This document shows, in pieces, positions 54,594 to 63,214 of a stretch of DNA of 64,000 nucleotides (the first letter of the stretch is position 1; every line of letters starts with the position of its first letter). The DNA comes from Suttonella indologenes (GTDB lineage Bacteria > Pseudomonadota > Gammaproteobacteria > Cardiobacteriales > Cardiobacteriaceae), in NCBI RefSeq assembly GCF_900460215.1, contig NZ_UHIA01000003.1, positions 310,001 to 374,000 on the forward strand. Direction: 5' to 3'. Under the pieces are notes generated by a model. That model worked only from the letters and a program-made list of their open reading frames with translations, made no database searches and was not told the origin of the DNA. Position numbers and translations under genes: made by a program.

Positions 54594-57500
54594 CTAAATC
54601 ACAAATGCCGCTGTTGTATCTTGATGCTGCCAAAATTGATGACCGGCTAAAAGCTGTTTTGAATATTCTCTCATCTGCTCGGGCATACTTAAGCTATTTC
54701 CTTGCTCGAGAACAAAAGCAGCCATCGCCCGAACCAAGTGATTCACAGCCGCTACATGAATCTGCGCACCATCATGAGTTTGAATACTTTCAATCTGACG
54801 CGGAATGAAATTAAACCAATTCTCCACCGTAATGCTGTCGTTTTTGCCCAAAATTTGAATGGATAAATCAGATCCTATACGCGCAAACCACAGATCTTGT
54901 TTGGCAATATCTTTGCCTAATTGTAAAACATCATTTCCAAAGCTGTCATAAATGCGATCCTTGCCATCGCCTAGATTAAATAGATAAGTATCGTTGCCCA
55001 TACCGCCTTCTAATCGATCATCGCCTTTACCGCCCATCAGCGTATCGTTGCCGTTTCCGCCCGCCAAGTAATCGCTGCCTTGATTGCCGATTAAAGTATC
55101 ATTGCCGTTACCGCCATAGAGTTTGCCGCCCTCTGCATAGGCATAAATTCTATCATCGCCACGAGTGGGGCTAATCACCCACTGGCGCAATTGCTCGGTA
55201 TTTAGCGTGTTGCCATCGGCAAACTGAAGCTCTTGAACGGCATAATCGCCTTTACCGTCTTGATCAAAGAAGTTTTGTACACTAACTTGTTGTCCATCAT
55301 TTTGCGCAATTAATAAATCGCTTTCATGACGAGAAATCCGAACATCATTTAATTTGGCATGAGTGAATTTCAAAATATCGTTATCTTGCTGTCGCGGATT
55401 AAAATTCAAAACCACATCTTGAGCAAATTGCTTGGCGAAAACATAAGTATCCGAGCCAATACCGCCCTCTAAATGATCATTGCCGCTGCCTGAATGAATA
55501 ACGTCGTCATCATCACCGCCATAAGCACGATTATTACCTGCTTCCAAATAAATGATGTCATTACCATTTCCGGCATCAATATCATCATTGCCCGCACCGG
55601 CATAGATGGTATCGTTTCCGGCAAAAGTTCGAATACGATCATCTCCTGCGCCGGCGTAAACCGTATCATCATCGCCATAGCCAAGTAAGACATCATTACC
55701 ATCAGTCCCACGCAATAATGCTTCTTTGATTTCTGCCAAAGTGATTTGACCGCCCTCATATTCAATCGCATCAATATGACGGCTTAACACATCGCCGGCA
55801 AACATCTTCGCTACGGTAATGCTGTTGGCTTCACCTGCCACACGAATAATCAAATCATCACCTTCGCGCGTATAAGAAACGGCATCTTTGCTCACACCAT
55901 GCAAACGAATCACATCAAAGCGATTATCTGATGTATCGTGATTGTGAACAGTAGTCATACCGAAGCCCTGATAAAACTCATACAGATCCGAACCGGAACC
56001 GCCATCTACTACCGCCGTTGCGCTGCCGATAATTAAATGATCATCGCCCCCGTTGCCATTTAACACATCACGCCCCAGCAAGCCCACCGCTCGTAAAATA
56101 TTACTCATCTCATCGCCATTTTGCTCGGACAACGCAGTAATCGCCCTTTCGCCCAATATCGCCAGCCAATCTTGTAATTGCCCGTTCTCTTTGCCTTGAT
56201 GAGCAAAATCAGATAATAAAGCCATACCCTGATGCCAATCTTTTATATTGGCAAAAGCTAACAATTCGCCTAAATCAATAAAAGCTTTCTGCGGATTTTC
56301 AGCGAAAACCTGCTTAAATCGCATTTCAACAGCCGCATAATCCAACACAAATTCACTATTTTCAAATTTGAATGACAATTCATTCAAATAAGGCTTTAAA
56401 CGCGTTTGAAATAATAAACCTTGATAAACATGCTCAGATAAAGAATCAAAGGCTTTATTAACCGTATCAATAATATGCCGAGCTTGTGCTGCCGTACCGA
56501 AATACAAAGTGTGCGAACTTTCGCCTGTAAAAGCATCAAGAATGGCAATTTTAGCGCGTGCCGCCTCAAAATCAGCTTGAGTTTGCACATCTAGCGTCAT
56601 ACCCTTGCGCAATGCGGCAATTTGCGTGGGCGTTAAAGCAATGCTGCCTTCACTCCTATTTGACATCACTAAATCATTAGATAATTTAATATCATCAATA
56701 TTTATTTGATTAGGATCCGTATCGCTCCATTGAGCGATTAAACGAGTGAGCAAAGCCATTTGCGCTTCTTTACTATCCGCCTCAGAATAAGCCTTTAAGC
56801 TTTCAGCCAATTGCTCAGAAAGCGCCGCCGCTTCTTGTAAATCGCGCAATCTACCCATACCGCGTAAATTCGGCGCTTGCCGCTGCTCGGCACTAAGCGC
56901 AATCTTATCTGTAAAACGGCTAATCATAGGGTTGCTGTCAAACAGCAAATCGCCCATTTTGTGTGTGCTGCCGTCTGTACTGGTATAGCTGCCGGTGCGT
57001 GCAATCGTATTGCCCTTACCTTGTCTATTATTAGTTTCCAAATGCGCGAGATTTAGGCTGGTAATGCCTAATTCGGCAAGCGTAAAGAGTTCTCCCTCTT
57101 GGCTGATGCCGTCTTGGTTTAAATCGCGCCAAACTTTTAGCTGATGAAACACCGCATCTTGCGCATCAATTTTGCCATCGCCATTCTCATCAAATTCCGC
57201 TAAAGCGGCAAAGCCGTTAGCGGCAAGCGAGCCATCTTTTAGCAAGGTATTGTCGCCGAAGAGTTCGCCGCCGTGATTAATCACGCCGTCGCCATTGCGA
57301 TCTAAGACCAATAAACCGTCATCAGCACTCACCCAGCCGGTAGCTGTGTGGATACCGTCGTTATTATGATCGAATAATGTACTGTTCAAGCCCTCGATAG
57401 CGGTGGTTTCTATACCGTCGCCGTCTAGATCTAAGCTTAGGGGATCGTAAACTTGATATTTGCCTGTGCGGTTAACGTCATTAATGTACTTTTCAAGTGT

Positions 57501-58376
57501 TAACACCACAACCCATTCTCCATTTTTCCATTCAAAAATGGCTGATTTCATTATAAAATATCCAGAAATCTTAATATTGCCGTCTACATCAAAGTAAACA
57601 ATATCTTTCCATACAGGAACATCTTGTATTTTAATAGCTGGGGGTAGCTCTTGTTCAGCATTTACTTTCTCGGCTGCTTCAGATAACGCTTCTAACTCTG
57701 CTTCCACTCCAGATATCTTCATCATAATATCTGTTAATTGTCCAGTAATTTTTTCGTGCCATTCAACAGTTTTTTCTATACCAGAACTAGCCATATCAAT
57801 AAGCTCATTACGTATTTTATTTAAAGCATTTATTGCTTCAGCTGTTGCTTCCATTCCTAAAATCATAATGTCTTTTATGGGTTCTGAAATCTCATCAATT
57901 AGAGTTGCAGTAAGCCCTGCACCAATTGCTATATTGTTTAAAATAACACTGACTTGTTTAAGAACTGGAACATTAAATTTTCCTAATGCTGTTGAACCAG
58001 CTGAAGCAATCCCTGATATTGCTACCAAAATATTAGATAAGGCTTTATCCGTATCGCCATTAAATGCATTATGAATTGCTGCATCTACAGCGACCTTAGA
58101 AAGCAACAAATGTGAACCAGCAGAAGCTAGCTCCACCCTTTTAGAATTTGAAACCATGCTCCCAATTGACAGTACTGCATCAGCAACCGCAGCATAAGCT
58201 AATTTAGTATTAATATCTGCAGCTAATGAGGCATTAGGATCTGTAGAAAATATAGTTTGCTTTATATCATTTAAAATAGCTCCGGAATTATTTTTTAATG
58301 TAAATGCATCTATTAAAGGTTGAATTTCCTTTGAAGACTTAGATTGAATATCTATTAAAGATAGAATTTTTGCCAT
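54594..58376 (-). CDS. FrpC-like RTX protein with Asp-Pro self-processing module
   Basis: 1260 residues, no Sec signal; expected to leave by type I secretion, whose genes are not in the window. Residues 1-~293 are a helical N-terminal domain with a hydrophobic stretch (ILNNIAIGAGLTATLI) and a coiled-coil-like segment (~180-240). At 294 a linker common to the paralogues begins; the self-processing module starts at Asp311-Pro312 (YDPLSLDLDGDGIE) with many Ca-binding acidic loops (DRNGDG, DENGDGKID, DLNQDG). In Neisseria FrpC this Asp-Pro bond is cut on Ca2+ binding and linked to a Lys. RTX nonapeptides (GGNGNDTL type) lie at ~888-975 and ~1072-1130, then a C-terminal export region ending TTAAFVI. 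Confidence 0.85.
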   Translation of the reverse strand: MAKILSLIDIQSKSSKEIQPLIDAFTLKNNSGAILNDIKQTIFSTDPNASLAADINTKLAYAAVADAVLSIGSMVSNSKRVELASAGSHLLLSKVAVDAAIHNAFNGDTDKALSNILVAISGIASAGSTALGKFNVPVLKQVSVILNNIAIGAGLTATLIDEISEPIKDIMILGMEATAEAINALNKIRNELIDMASSGIEKTVEWHEKITGQLTDIMMKISGVEAELEALSEAAEKVNAEQELPPAIKIQDVPVWKDIVYFDVDGNIKISGYFIMKSAIFEWKNGEWVVVLTLEKYINDVNRTGKYQVYDPLSLDLDGDGIETTAIEGLNSTLFDHNNDGIHTATGWVSADDGLLVLDRNGDGVINHGGELFGDNTLLKDGSLAANGFAALAEFDENGDGKIDAQDAVFHQLKVWRDLNQDGISQEGELFTLAELGITSLNLAHLETNNRQGKGNTIARTGSYTSTDGSTHKMGDLLFDSNPMISRFTDKIALSAEQRQAPNLRGMGRLRDLQEAAALSEQLAESLKAYSEADSKEAQMALLTRLIAQWSDTDPNQINIDDIKLSNDLVMSNRSEGSIALTPTQIAALRKGMTLDVQTQADFEAARAKIAILDAFTGESSHTLYFGTAAQARHIIDTVNKAFDSLSEHVYQGLLFQTRLKPYLNELSFKFENSEFVLDYAAVEMRFKQVFAENPQKAFIDLGELLAFANIKDWHQGMALLSDFAHQGKENGQLQDWLAILGERAITALSEQNGDEMSNILRAVGLLGRDVLNGNGGDDHLIIGSATAVVDGGSGSDLYEFYQGFGMTTVHNHDTSDNRFDVIRLHGVSKDAVSYTREGDDLIIRVAGEANSITVAKMFAGDVLSRHIDAIEYEGGQITLAEIKEALLRGTDGNDVLLGYGDDDTVYAGAGDDRIRTFAGNDTIYAGAGNDDIDAGNGNDIIYLEAGNNRAYGGDDDDVIHSGSGNDHLEGGIGSDTYVFAKQFAQDVVLNFNPRQQDNDILKFTHAKLNDVRISRHESDLLIAQNDGQQVSVQNFFDQDGKGDYAVQELQFADGNTLNTEQLRQWVISPTRGDDRIYAYAEGGKLYGGNGNDTLIGNQGSDYLAGGNGNDTLMGGKGDDRLEGGMGNDTYLFNLGDGKDRIYDSFGNDVLQLGKDIAKQDLWFARIGSDLSIQILGKNDSITVENWFNFIPRQIESIQTHDGAQIHVAAVNHLVRAMAAFVLEQGNSLSMPEQMREYSKQLLAGHQFWQHQDTTAAFVI

Positions 58377-58392
58377 AATAACCTCTCTATAA

Positions 58393-58767
58393 TCATTTGA
58401 TGGGAATTAAGTTTACATCTCTTTCCAATTCAAGATATTTTAACCAAACCGTAAAAGCTACAAAATAGAAATATAAAGTATCAATAAATTGAAAAAAATA
58501 ATAATTATCTTTTAACTCTCTATATTTAGTCCGAAGGAGGAGGAAATAAAAGCCAAAAGCTAATATATAGAAATACCATGTATCATATTTGCTCATAAGA
58601 TTATTAGCAAAATCTGATAAATACCTAGGGAAAATAAAAAACGCCGTGAATATAATTAATACCGTGTTTATATTTTCCATAATTCTTATATTTCTTTGCT
58701 TTTTAGTCTCAGGCGGTTTTTTAAGTTCTGCATTTGATTCTGTAGAATCATTTTCATTTTTCTTCAT
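58393..58767 (-). CDS. Small membrane protein between FrpC-like genes
   Basis: 124 residues: a charged N-terminus (MKKNENDSTESNAELKK), then four short hydrophobic helices (VLIIFTAFFIFPRYL; WYFYILAFGFYFLLL; FFQFIDTLYFYFVAF). AGGAG precedes the ATG. It lies 16 bases upstream of the 1260-residue gene on the same strand and downstream of the 477-residue gene. Family not recognised. By position it could be an immunity-type partner of an FrpC-like N-terminal domain; inference only. Confidence 0.5.
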   Translation of the reverse strand: MKKNENDSTESNAELKKPPETKKQRNIRIMENINTVLIIFTAFFIFPRYLSDFANNLMSKYDTWYFYILAFGFYFLLLRTKYRELKDNYYFFQFIDTLYFYFVAFTVWLKYLELERDVNLIPIK

Positions 58768-59153
58768 TTTAGCTCCTTTTATGAATTAACAAATTTTCAG
58801 ATATTTGAACAGCAATTTTATTCTATTAATTATCGAAATACTATCTCCTGTTTTACAAAGTTAATCAGCAGCAAGAATAAAATTTTGCTGCGTTGTTACC
58901 CTGTTTGCTCATTTTGTTATCGTTCATCTTTCTAGAACCCTAGAATTGAAAAACATCACGGTGTTTGCTGACTTGCCCTAACCGCCGTACTGCTTACATC
59001 GCGTTACTTTTTCACCTCTTCGATTATCGCTAAAGTTAAATTTTTATGTAGATTAAGTAATAATTTACGGATGCTCGGATTGTAGCATAATGAAAAACGA
59101 TAATGCTATAAAAAATAGAAAAATAGTTATGTGCTTAGCGATATTCGGCTTGG

Positions 59154-59259
59154 TATAGTCAATTCAGCTCAAATAAAAACACAGTTTTTATATGTTAGCC
59201 CGCACAATAGTAAAGCTTGATATTTTTTAGGTGTGCAACTTTGTCATGAATTGACTATA
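59154..59259. mobile_element. MITE, type 2 (TATAGTCAATTCA ends), copy 1
   Basis: 106 bp with perfect 13-bp terminal inverted repeats TATAGTCAATTCA / TGAATTGACTATA and TA at both borders. The right-hand TA is shared with the next MITE. Confidence 0.75.
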
Positions 59260-59350
59260 TAGTGACTTAACGTCAAAATGAGACTTAGAGATGCGTATTT
59301 TGTCAGGAGAAGTGCTTGGCATAATCTCATTTTGAGGTTAAGAGACTATA
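59258..59350. mobile_element. MITE, type 1 (TATAGT..CTTAAC ends), abutting the type 2 MITE
   Basis: 93 bp with ~25-bp imperfect terminal repeats (left TATAGTGACTTAACGTCAAA; from the right TATAGTCTCTTAACCTCAAA). Same family and length as the element inside IS982 copy 3. Confidence 0.85.
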
Positions 59351-59410
59351 AACTAGATGCGCAATTTTATTGATGAGAGAGAATTGTATTGAATAGAAAG
59401 AAAAATTATA

Positions 59411-60844
59411 TTATGCGGCAAGCAACTTCGGCGCTTGTCGCTGCTCGGCACTAAGCGCAATTTCATCTGTAAAACGGCTAATCATAGGGTTGCTGTCAAA
59501 TAACAAATCGCCCATCAGATGTTCTTTGCCTTCGCTATCGGTATAGCTGCCGGTGCGTGCAATCGTATTGCCCTTACCTTGTCTGTGATTAGTTTCCAAA
59601 TGTGCGAGATTCAGGCTGGTAATGCCTAATTCGGCAAGCGTAAAGAGTTCTCCCTCTTGGCTAATGCCGTCTTGATTTAAATCGCGCCAGACCTTCAGCT
59701 GATGAAATACCGCAACTTGCGCATCAATTTTGCCATCGCCATTATCATCAAATTCCGCTAAAGCAGCAAAGCCGTTAGCGGCAAGCGAGCCGTCTTTTAG
59801 CAGGGTATTGTCGCCAAAGAGTTCGCCGCCGTGATTAATCACGCCATCACCATTGCGGTCTAAGACCAATAAACCGTCATCAGCACTCACCCAGCCGGTA
59901 GCTGTGCGAATACCGTCTTTGTTATGGTCGAATAATGTACTGTTCAAGCCCTCGATAGCGGTGGTTTCTATACCGTCGCCGTCTAGGTCTAAGCTTAGGG
60001 GATCATTAACTTGATATTTGCCTGTGCGGTTAACGTCATTAATGTATTTTTCAAGGGTATTGCTTCCTGTTAATTCGTCCCAGAGGTAATAGCCAAAACC
60101 TTTAAAATTAGAATCCGGAAGCTCATCCCATAAATTGCCTAAAATATCTAAAGTTTCTTCTACTCTTTCAAGAAAAGATTCTCCTGTAATCCCTAACCAA
60201 TCGCCTATTTTAAAAAAGTCCCAAGAAGCTGCCAAAAAAGCAGTAACAACTGTCGTAGCAACTATTGCTGCTACAAATGAGGCTCCTGCCATAGTGATAG
60301 TGGGCATTAGCACCATACCCACAGCTGTTAGAGTCGCCGCTTTGACAACCGCATTTAGGTCATCACTGCGAATAGCCATCGCCAAGTCAATCCCAGCCAC
60401 AGTAGACCCGAAATGCTTGCCAACAAGGTTTAATCCGCTCGCCAATTTACTTAATTTACTCATATCGGCAGCTGCATCAGCGATTATCTGACTATTATTG
60501 GCAATTTTTGCTGATAAACTTTCATAAGTTTCAGAAGTTAATTTTGCAAGTGCTTCCGATTTATTCCCTGATTTAGCGAGATTTTCTGCAGCCGCCTCCC
60601 AAACTTCAGCACTTGCTTGTTTAGCAATATTCTCAAAGGTTTTAGTATTCACCATACCTTCTAAAAGGTCTAAGGCTTTTCCAATAGTTTTATCTTGATT
60701 TTTAAGATTTAGCTTATCAAATATTTTACTAACTTGTCTTTCATAAACTCCACTTGGAATATTTGCTGCATTTGGAATAATCACACCAAGACCTGTGCCA
60801 CGTTCAATATCTGGAAACAGATTATTGACAATTATTTCTGACAA
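59411..60844 (-). CDS. FrpC-like protein with self-processing module, no RTX tail
   Basis: 477 residues as read from a TTG at 60844. N-terminal domain (1-~263) is different from its neighbours: helical, with a hydrophobic hairpin (AATLTAVGMVLMPTITMAGA and SFVAAIVATTVVTAFLAAS, ~169-207) reminiscent of pore-forming colicin tips. The shared linker starts at LEKYINDVNRTGKYQV; the module begins Asp281-Pro282 (NDPLSLDLDGDG) and ends at RQAPKLLAA with no RTX repeats, so export is unclear. An ATG with GAGG at 60879 opens a different 15-codon frame, so the true start or an upstream frameshift is unresolved. IS630 sits just upstream. Confidence 0.75.
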   Translation of the reverse strand: MSEIIVNNLFPDIERGTGLGVIIPNAANIPSGVYERQVSKIFDKLNLKNQDKTIGKALDLLEGMVNTKTFENIAKQASAEVWEAAAENLAKSGNKSEALAKLTSETYESLSAKIANNSQIIADAAADMSKLSKLASGLNLVGKHFGSTVAGIDLAMAIRSDDLNAVVKAATLTAVGMVLMPTITMAGASFVAAIVATTVVTAFLAASWDFFKIGDWLGITGESFLERVEETLDILGNLWDELPDSNFKGFGYYLWDELTGSNTLEKYINDVNRTGKYQVNDPLSLDLDGDGIETTAIEGLNSTLFDHNKDGIRTATGWVSADDGLLVLDRNGDGVINHGGELFGDNTLLKDGSLAANGFAALAEFDDNGDGKIDAQVAVFHQLKVWRDLNQDGISQEGELFTLAELGITSLNLAHLETNHRQGKGNTIARTGSYTDSEGKEHLMGDLLFDSNPMISRFTDEIALSAEQRQAPKLLAA

Positions 60845-60894
60845 ATTCTCAACTTCTCTATCACATTAGTTTTATCCATATAGAACCTCTATTT

Positions 60895-61871
60895 TATACT
60901 CAACAAACCCCGAAATAACACTTCAAACCTTCTTCGATTGTATCAAACTCTGACAAATGACTTCTAAGCCATCTTTTAATCGTTGCCCAAGTTTGCTCTA
61001 TTGGGTTTAGCTCAGGTGAGTAAGGTGGTAATGGTAAGATGATGTGTTTGTATGGCGTGTTATTGATAAGCTCTTGCAAGTGTTTCATTCTGTGAAATCT
61101 TGCATTGTCTAAGATGATGATGCAAGGCTTGCCTGTTTGTTTTGTGTGATTATTAAGACAAGGCAGTAGCATTTGTTTAAACCAAGTTTCAAACAAAGCA
61201 CTTGTCATTGTATTGTTGTAGATGAGTGGAGCAATCAAGTTTTTAGCTTTGCTGCCTATTTGTCCTGCCACTAAGGATACTCGTTGATAGCGTCTGCCAC
61301 TTATCTTGTCACAAACCCTTTGACCTTTTAGACTTCTTGCATGAGTGCGGTGTAGGTAAGTATCAATGCCTGTCTCATCTATATAGACAAGCTCATAACC
61401 TTGTTTGGACGTAGCTTGTAGTTGGGTTAATTTGTCTTGGTAGTTTTTGACTTTGTTTGGGTCTTGCTCTTTATAAGTTGTGGTCTTTTTTTAAGAGTAA
61501 TGTTCATTGCTTTGAGTGCTTTATGGATTGCCATATCACTACACCCAAATACTTCACCAATTTCACGTAGGTATTTGTCAGGATTTGCTTCTACGTAAGC
61601 AAGAAGCTCTTTTCTGTCAAACTTTCTGGGTCTATTGGTGGGTTTTTTACAAGACAGATTTCCTGTTTCTTTAAGTTGTCGTCTCCAACGAAACACGGTG
61701 TGTCTTGATACACCAAAAGCTTCTATAACAAGGTCAATGTTCTTGCATTTGTCATAATAAGCCAAGGCTTTTTGTCTGATTTCTAGTGAATAAGCCATTT
61801 GAAGTAGTGATTAGTGAATGGTGATGGAGATATGGGGATGGTTGGTATTTTTTCAAGGTTTGTTGGTTATA
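60895..61871 (-). mobile_element. IS630-family insertion sequence
   Basis: 977 bp including TA at each border. Terminal repeats TATACTCAACAAACC and TATAACCAACAAACC (13 of 15 match). It carries one transposase split in two frames and ends about five bases from the GAGG Shine-Dalgarno ahead of the 477-residue FrpC-like gene. Confidence 0.9.
60900..61798 (-). CDS. IS630-family transposase, two frames joined by -1 frameshift
   Basis: Frame A (61427-61798, 123 residues) carries the helix-turn-helix: EIRQKALAYYDKCKN, FGVSRHTVFRWRRQL and VFGCSDMAIHKALK. At an A7 run (61486-61492 as T7 on the plus strand) a -1 slip joins it to frame B, open through 60900. Frame B gives the DDE catalytic domain: VYIDETGIDTYLHR, IIILDNARFHRMKH and YSPELNPIEQTWATIKRW. 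All three acidic residues are intact, so the element looks active if slippage occurs, which is common in IS630 relatives. Confidence 0.88.
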
Positions 61872-61879
61872 CATAAAAA

Positions 61880-62554
61880 TTACAAAATATTAATTTCAGC
61901 ATATTTGAAGCTAAATTTCAAAATACAAATAGTCAAAATTAAAAAATAAATACCAGAAAATGCCATAAACAATAATGTAGTACTATGTAAAAACATAGAG
62001 TCTGAATATAGAATACATAAATCTCTCATTGTACAAGCATTTCCTTGTTTGGTTAATGTAAATAAAAATGCGCAAATTAAAATAAAAAACAAAAGTAAGA
62101 TAAAAAATAAAATACTAATTATATATTTTATTGGTCTTTTAACCATAGTAATCTCTTTTAACAAAGAGAAATCATATGCCTTTTTCACCTCAATAAATAT
62201 CCATGTATTAATGATAAAACTTAACACAAAGCTCAGATTCCAACCATAAGGATGCTGCATAGGAAGATAGAAAAACTTCAAAAACAAATAAATCTGATAA
62301 TTGATTTCTTTATAATTAAAAAACCATATCAGAGATGCCAAAGCAAGATAGATTGGAAAACTGATAAAAAGTAATTTTACATATGTAATAAACATGCTAT
62401 CTACATATTTTGTTATTTTTTCCTTGATTTCACGTTCAAACTTATATTTTGGCATAAATTCATAGCTGCCTTTTTTCACCTCGAAATCATGCACCATTTT
62501 CCTAGTATCTTCAATAGATTTAAACGGCGGCTCTCTACGTTTAATTAATCGCAT
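61880..62554 (-). CDS. Four-helix membrane protein near the third FrpC-like gene
   Basis: 224 residues: a basic N-terminal region (MRLIKRREPPFKSIEDTRK), then four hydrophobic helices (VKLLFISFPIYLALASLIWF; NLSFVLSFIINTWIFIEV; YIISILFFILLLFFILICAF; STTLLFMAFSGIYFLILTIC). Strongly AT-rich with AGAGAGAGAATT before the ATG. It follows the third FrpC-like gene on the same strand, mirroring the other membrane-protein/FrpC neighbours. Unrecognised family; possible immunity-type partner. Confidence 0.5.
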   Translation of the reverse strand: MRLIKRREPPFKSIEDTRKMVHDFEVKKGSYEFMPKYKFEREIKEKITKYVDSMFITYVKLLFISFPIYLALASLIWFFNYKEINYQIYLFLKFFYLPMQHPYGWNLSFVLSFIINTWIFIEVKKAYDFSLLKEITMVKRPIKYIISILFFILLLFFILICAFLFTLTKQGNACTMRDLCILYSDSMFLHSTTLLFMAFSGIYFLILTICILKFSFKYAEINIL

Positions 62555-62957
62555 AATTCTCTCTCTTTTTAAACATTTTTATACAAGATATTATCTTCTG
62601 TTTTCATCACTCTATGCTTAATATTTTTCTCTGTCAAGAGTAAAATGTTTTAATATTATTGACTTAATTTTTCAAGAAATTTTTGGCTTATCTGGTATTC
62701 GCCAAAAATGACTTCATGCCAATTTTTGCAAATCGTGCAGTATGCCTTATACCCCGTAAATTCGGCGTTTACTGACTTGCCCTAATCACCGTACTGCTTA
62801 CATCGTGTTACTTTTCCACCTCTTCGATTATCGCTAAAGTTAAATTTTTATGTAGATTAAGTAATAATTTACGGATGCTCGGATTGTAGCATAATGAAAA
62901 ACGATAATGCTATAAAAAATAGAAAAATAGTTATGTGCTTAGCGATATTCGGCTTGG

Positions 62958-63063
62958 TATAGTCAATTCAGCTCAAATAAAAACACAGTTTTTATATGTT
63001 AGCCCGCACAATAGTAAAGCTTGATATTTTCTAGGTGTGCAACTTTGTCATGAATTGACTATA
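62958..63063. mobile_element. MITE, type 2, copy 2
   Basis: Same 106-bp element with 13-bp terminal repeats as 59154-59259, one substitution apart where compared; carried by the 1.03-kb duplication. Confidence 0.75.
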
Positions 63064-63154
63064 TAGTGACTTAACGTCAAAATGAGACTTAGAGATGCAT
63101 ATTTTGTCAGGAGAAGTGCTTGGCATAATCTCATTTTGAGGTTAAGAGACTATA
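63062..63154. mobile_element. MITE, type 1, copy in second direct repeat
   Basis: Same 93-bp element as 59258-59350, again sharing its left TA with the type 2 MITE. Confidence 0.85.
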
Positions 63155-63214
63155 AACTAGATGCGCAATTTTATTGACGAGAGAGAATTGTATTGAATAG
63201 AAAGAAAAATTGTA

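Larger units (their letters stand above)
58963..59995. repeat. 1.03-kb direct repeat, copy 1
   Basis: Matches 62767-63799 at a constant 3804-base offset, with few substitutions. It spans a non-coding part with two nested MITEs and the 3' ~195 codons of the FrpC-like gene (module end RQAPKLLAA-stop). Confidence 0.9.

Noticed and set aside
60895..61871. This IS630 element as the autonomous partner of the MITEs
   Set aside because: Its termini (TATACTCAACAAACC) do not match TATAGT..CTTAAC or TATAGTCAATTCA; only the TA target type is shared.
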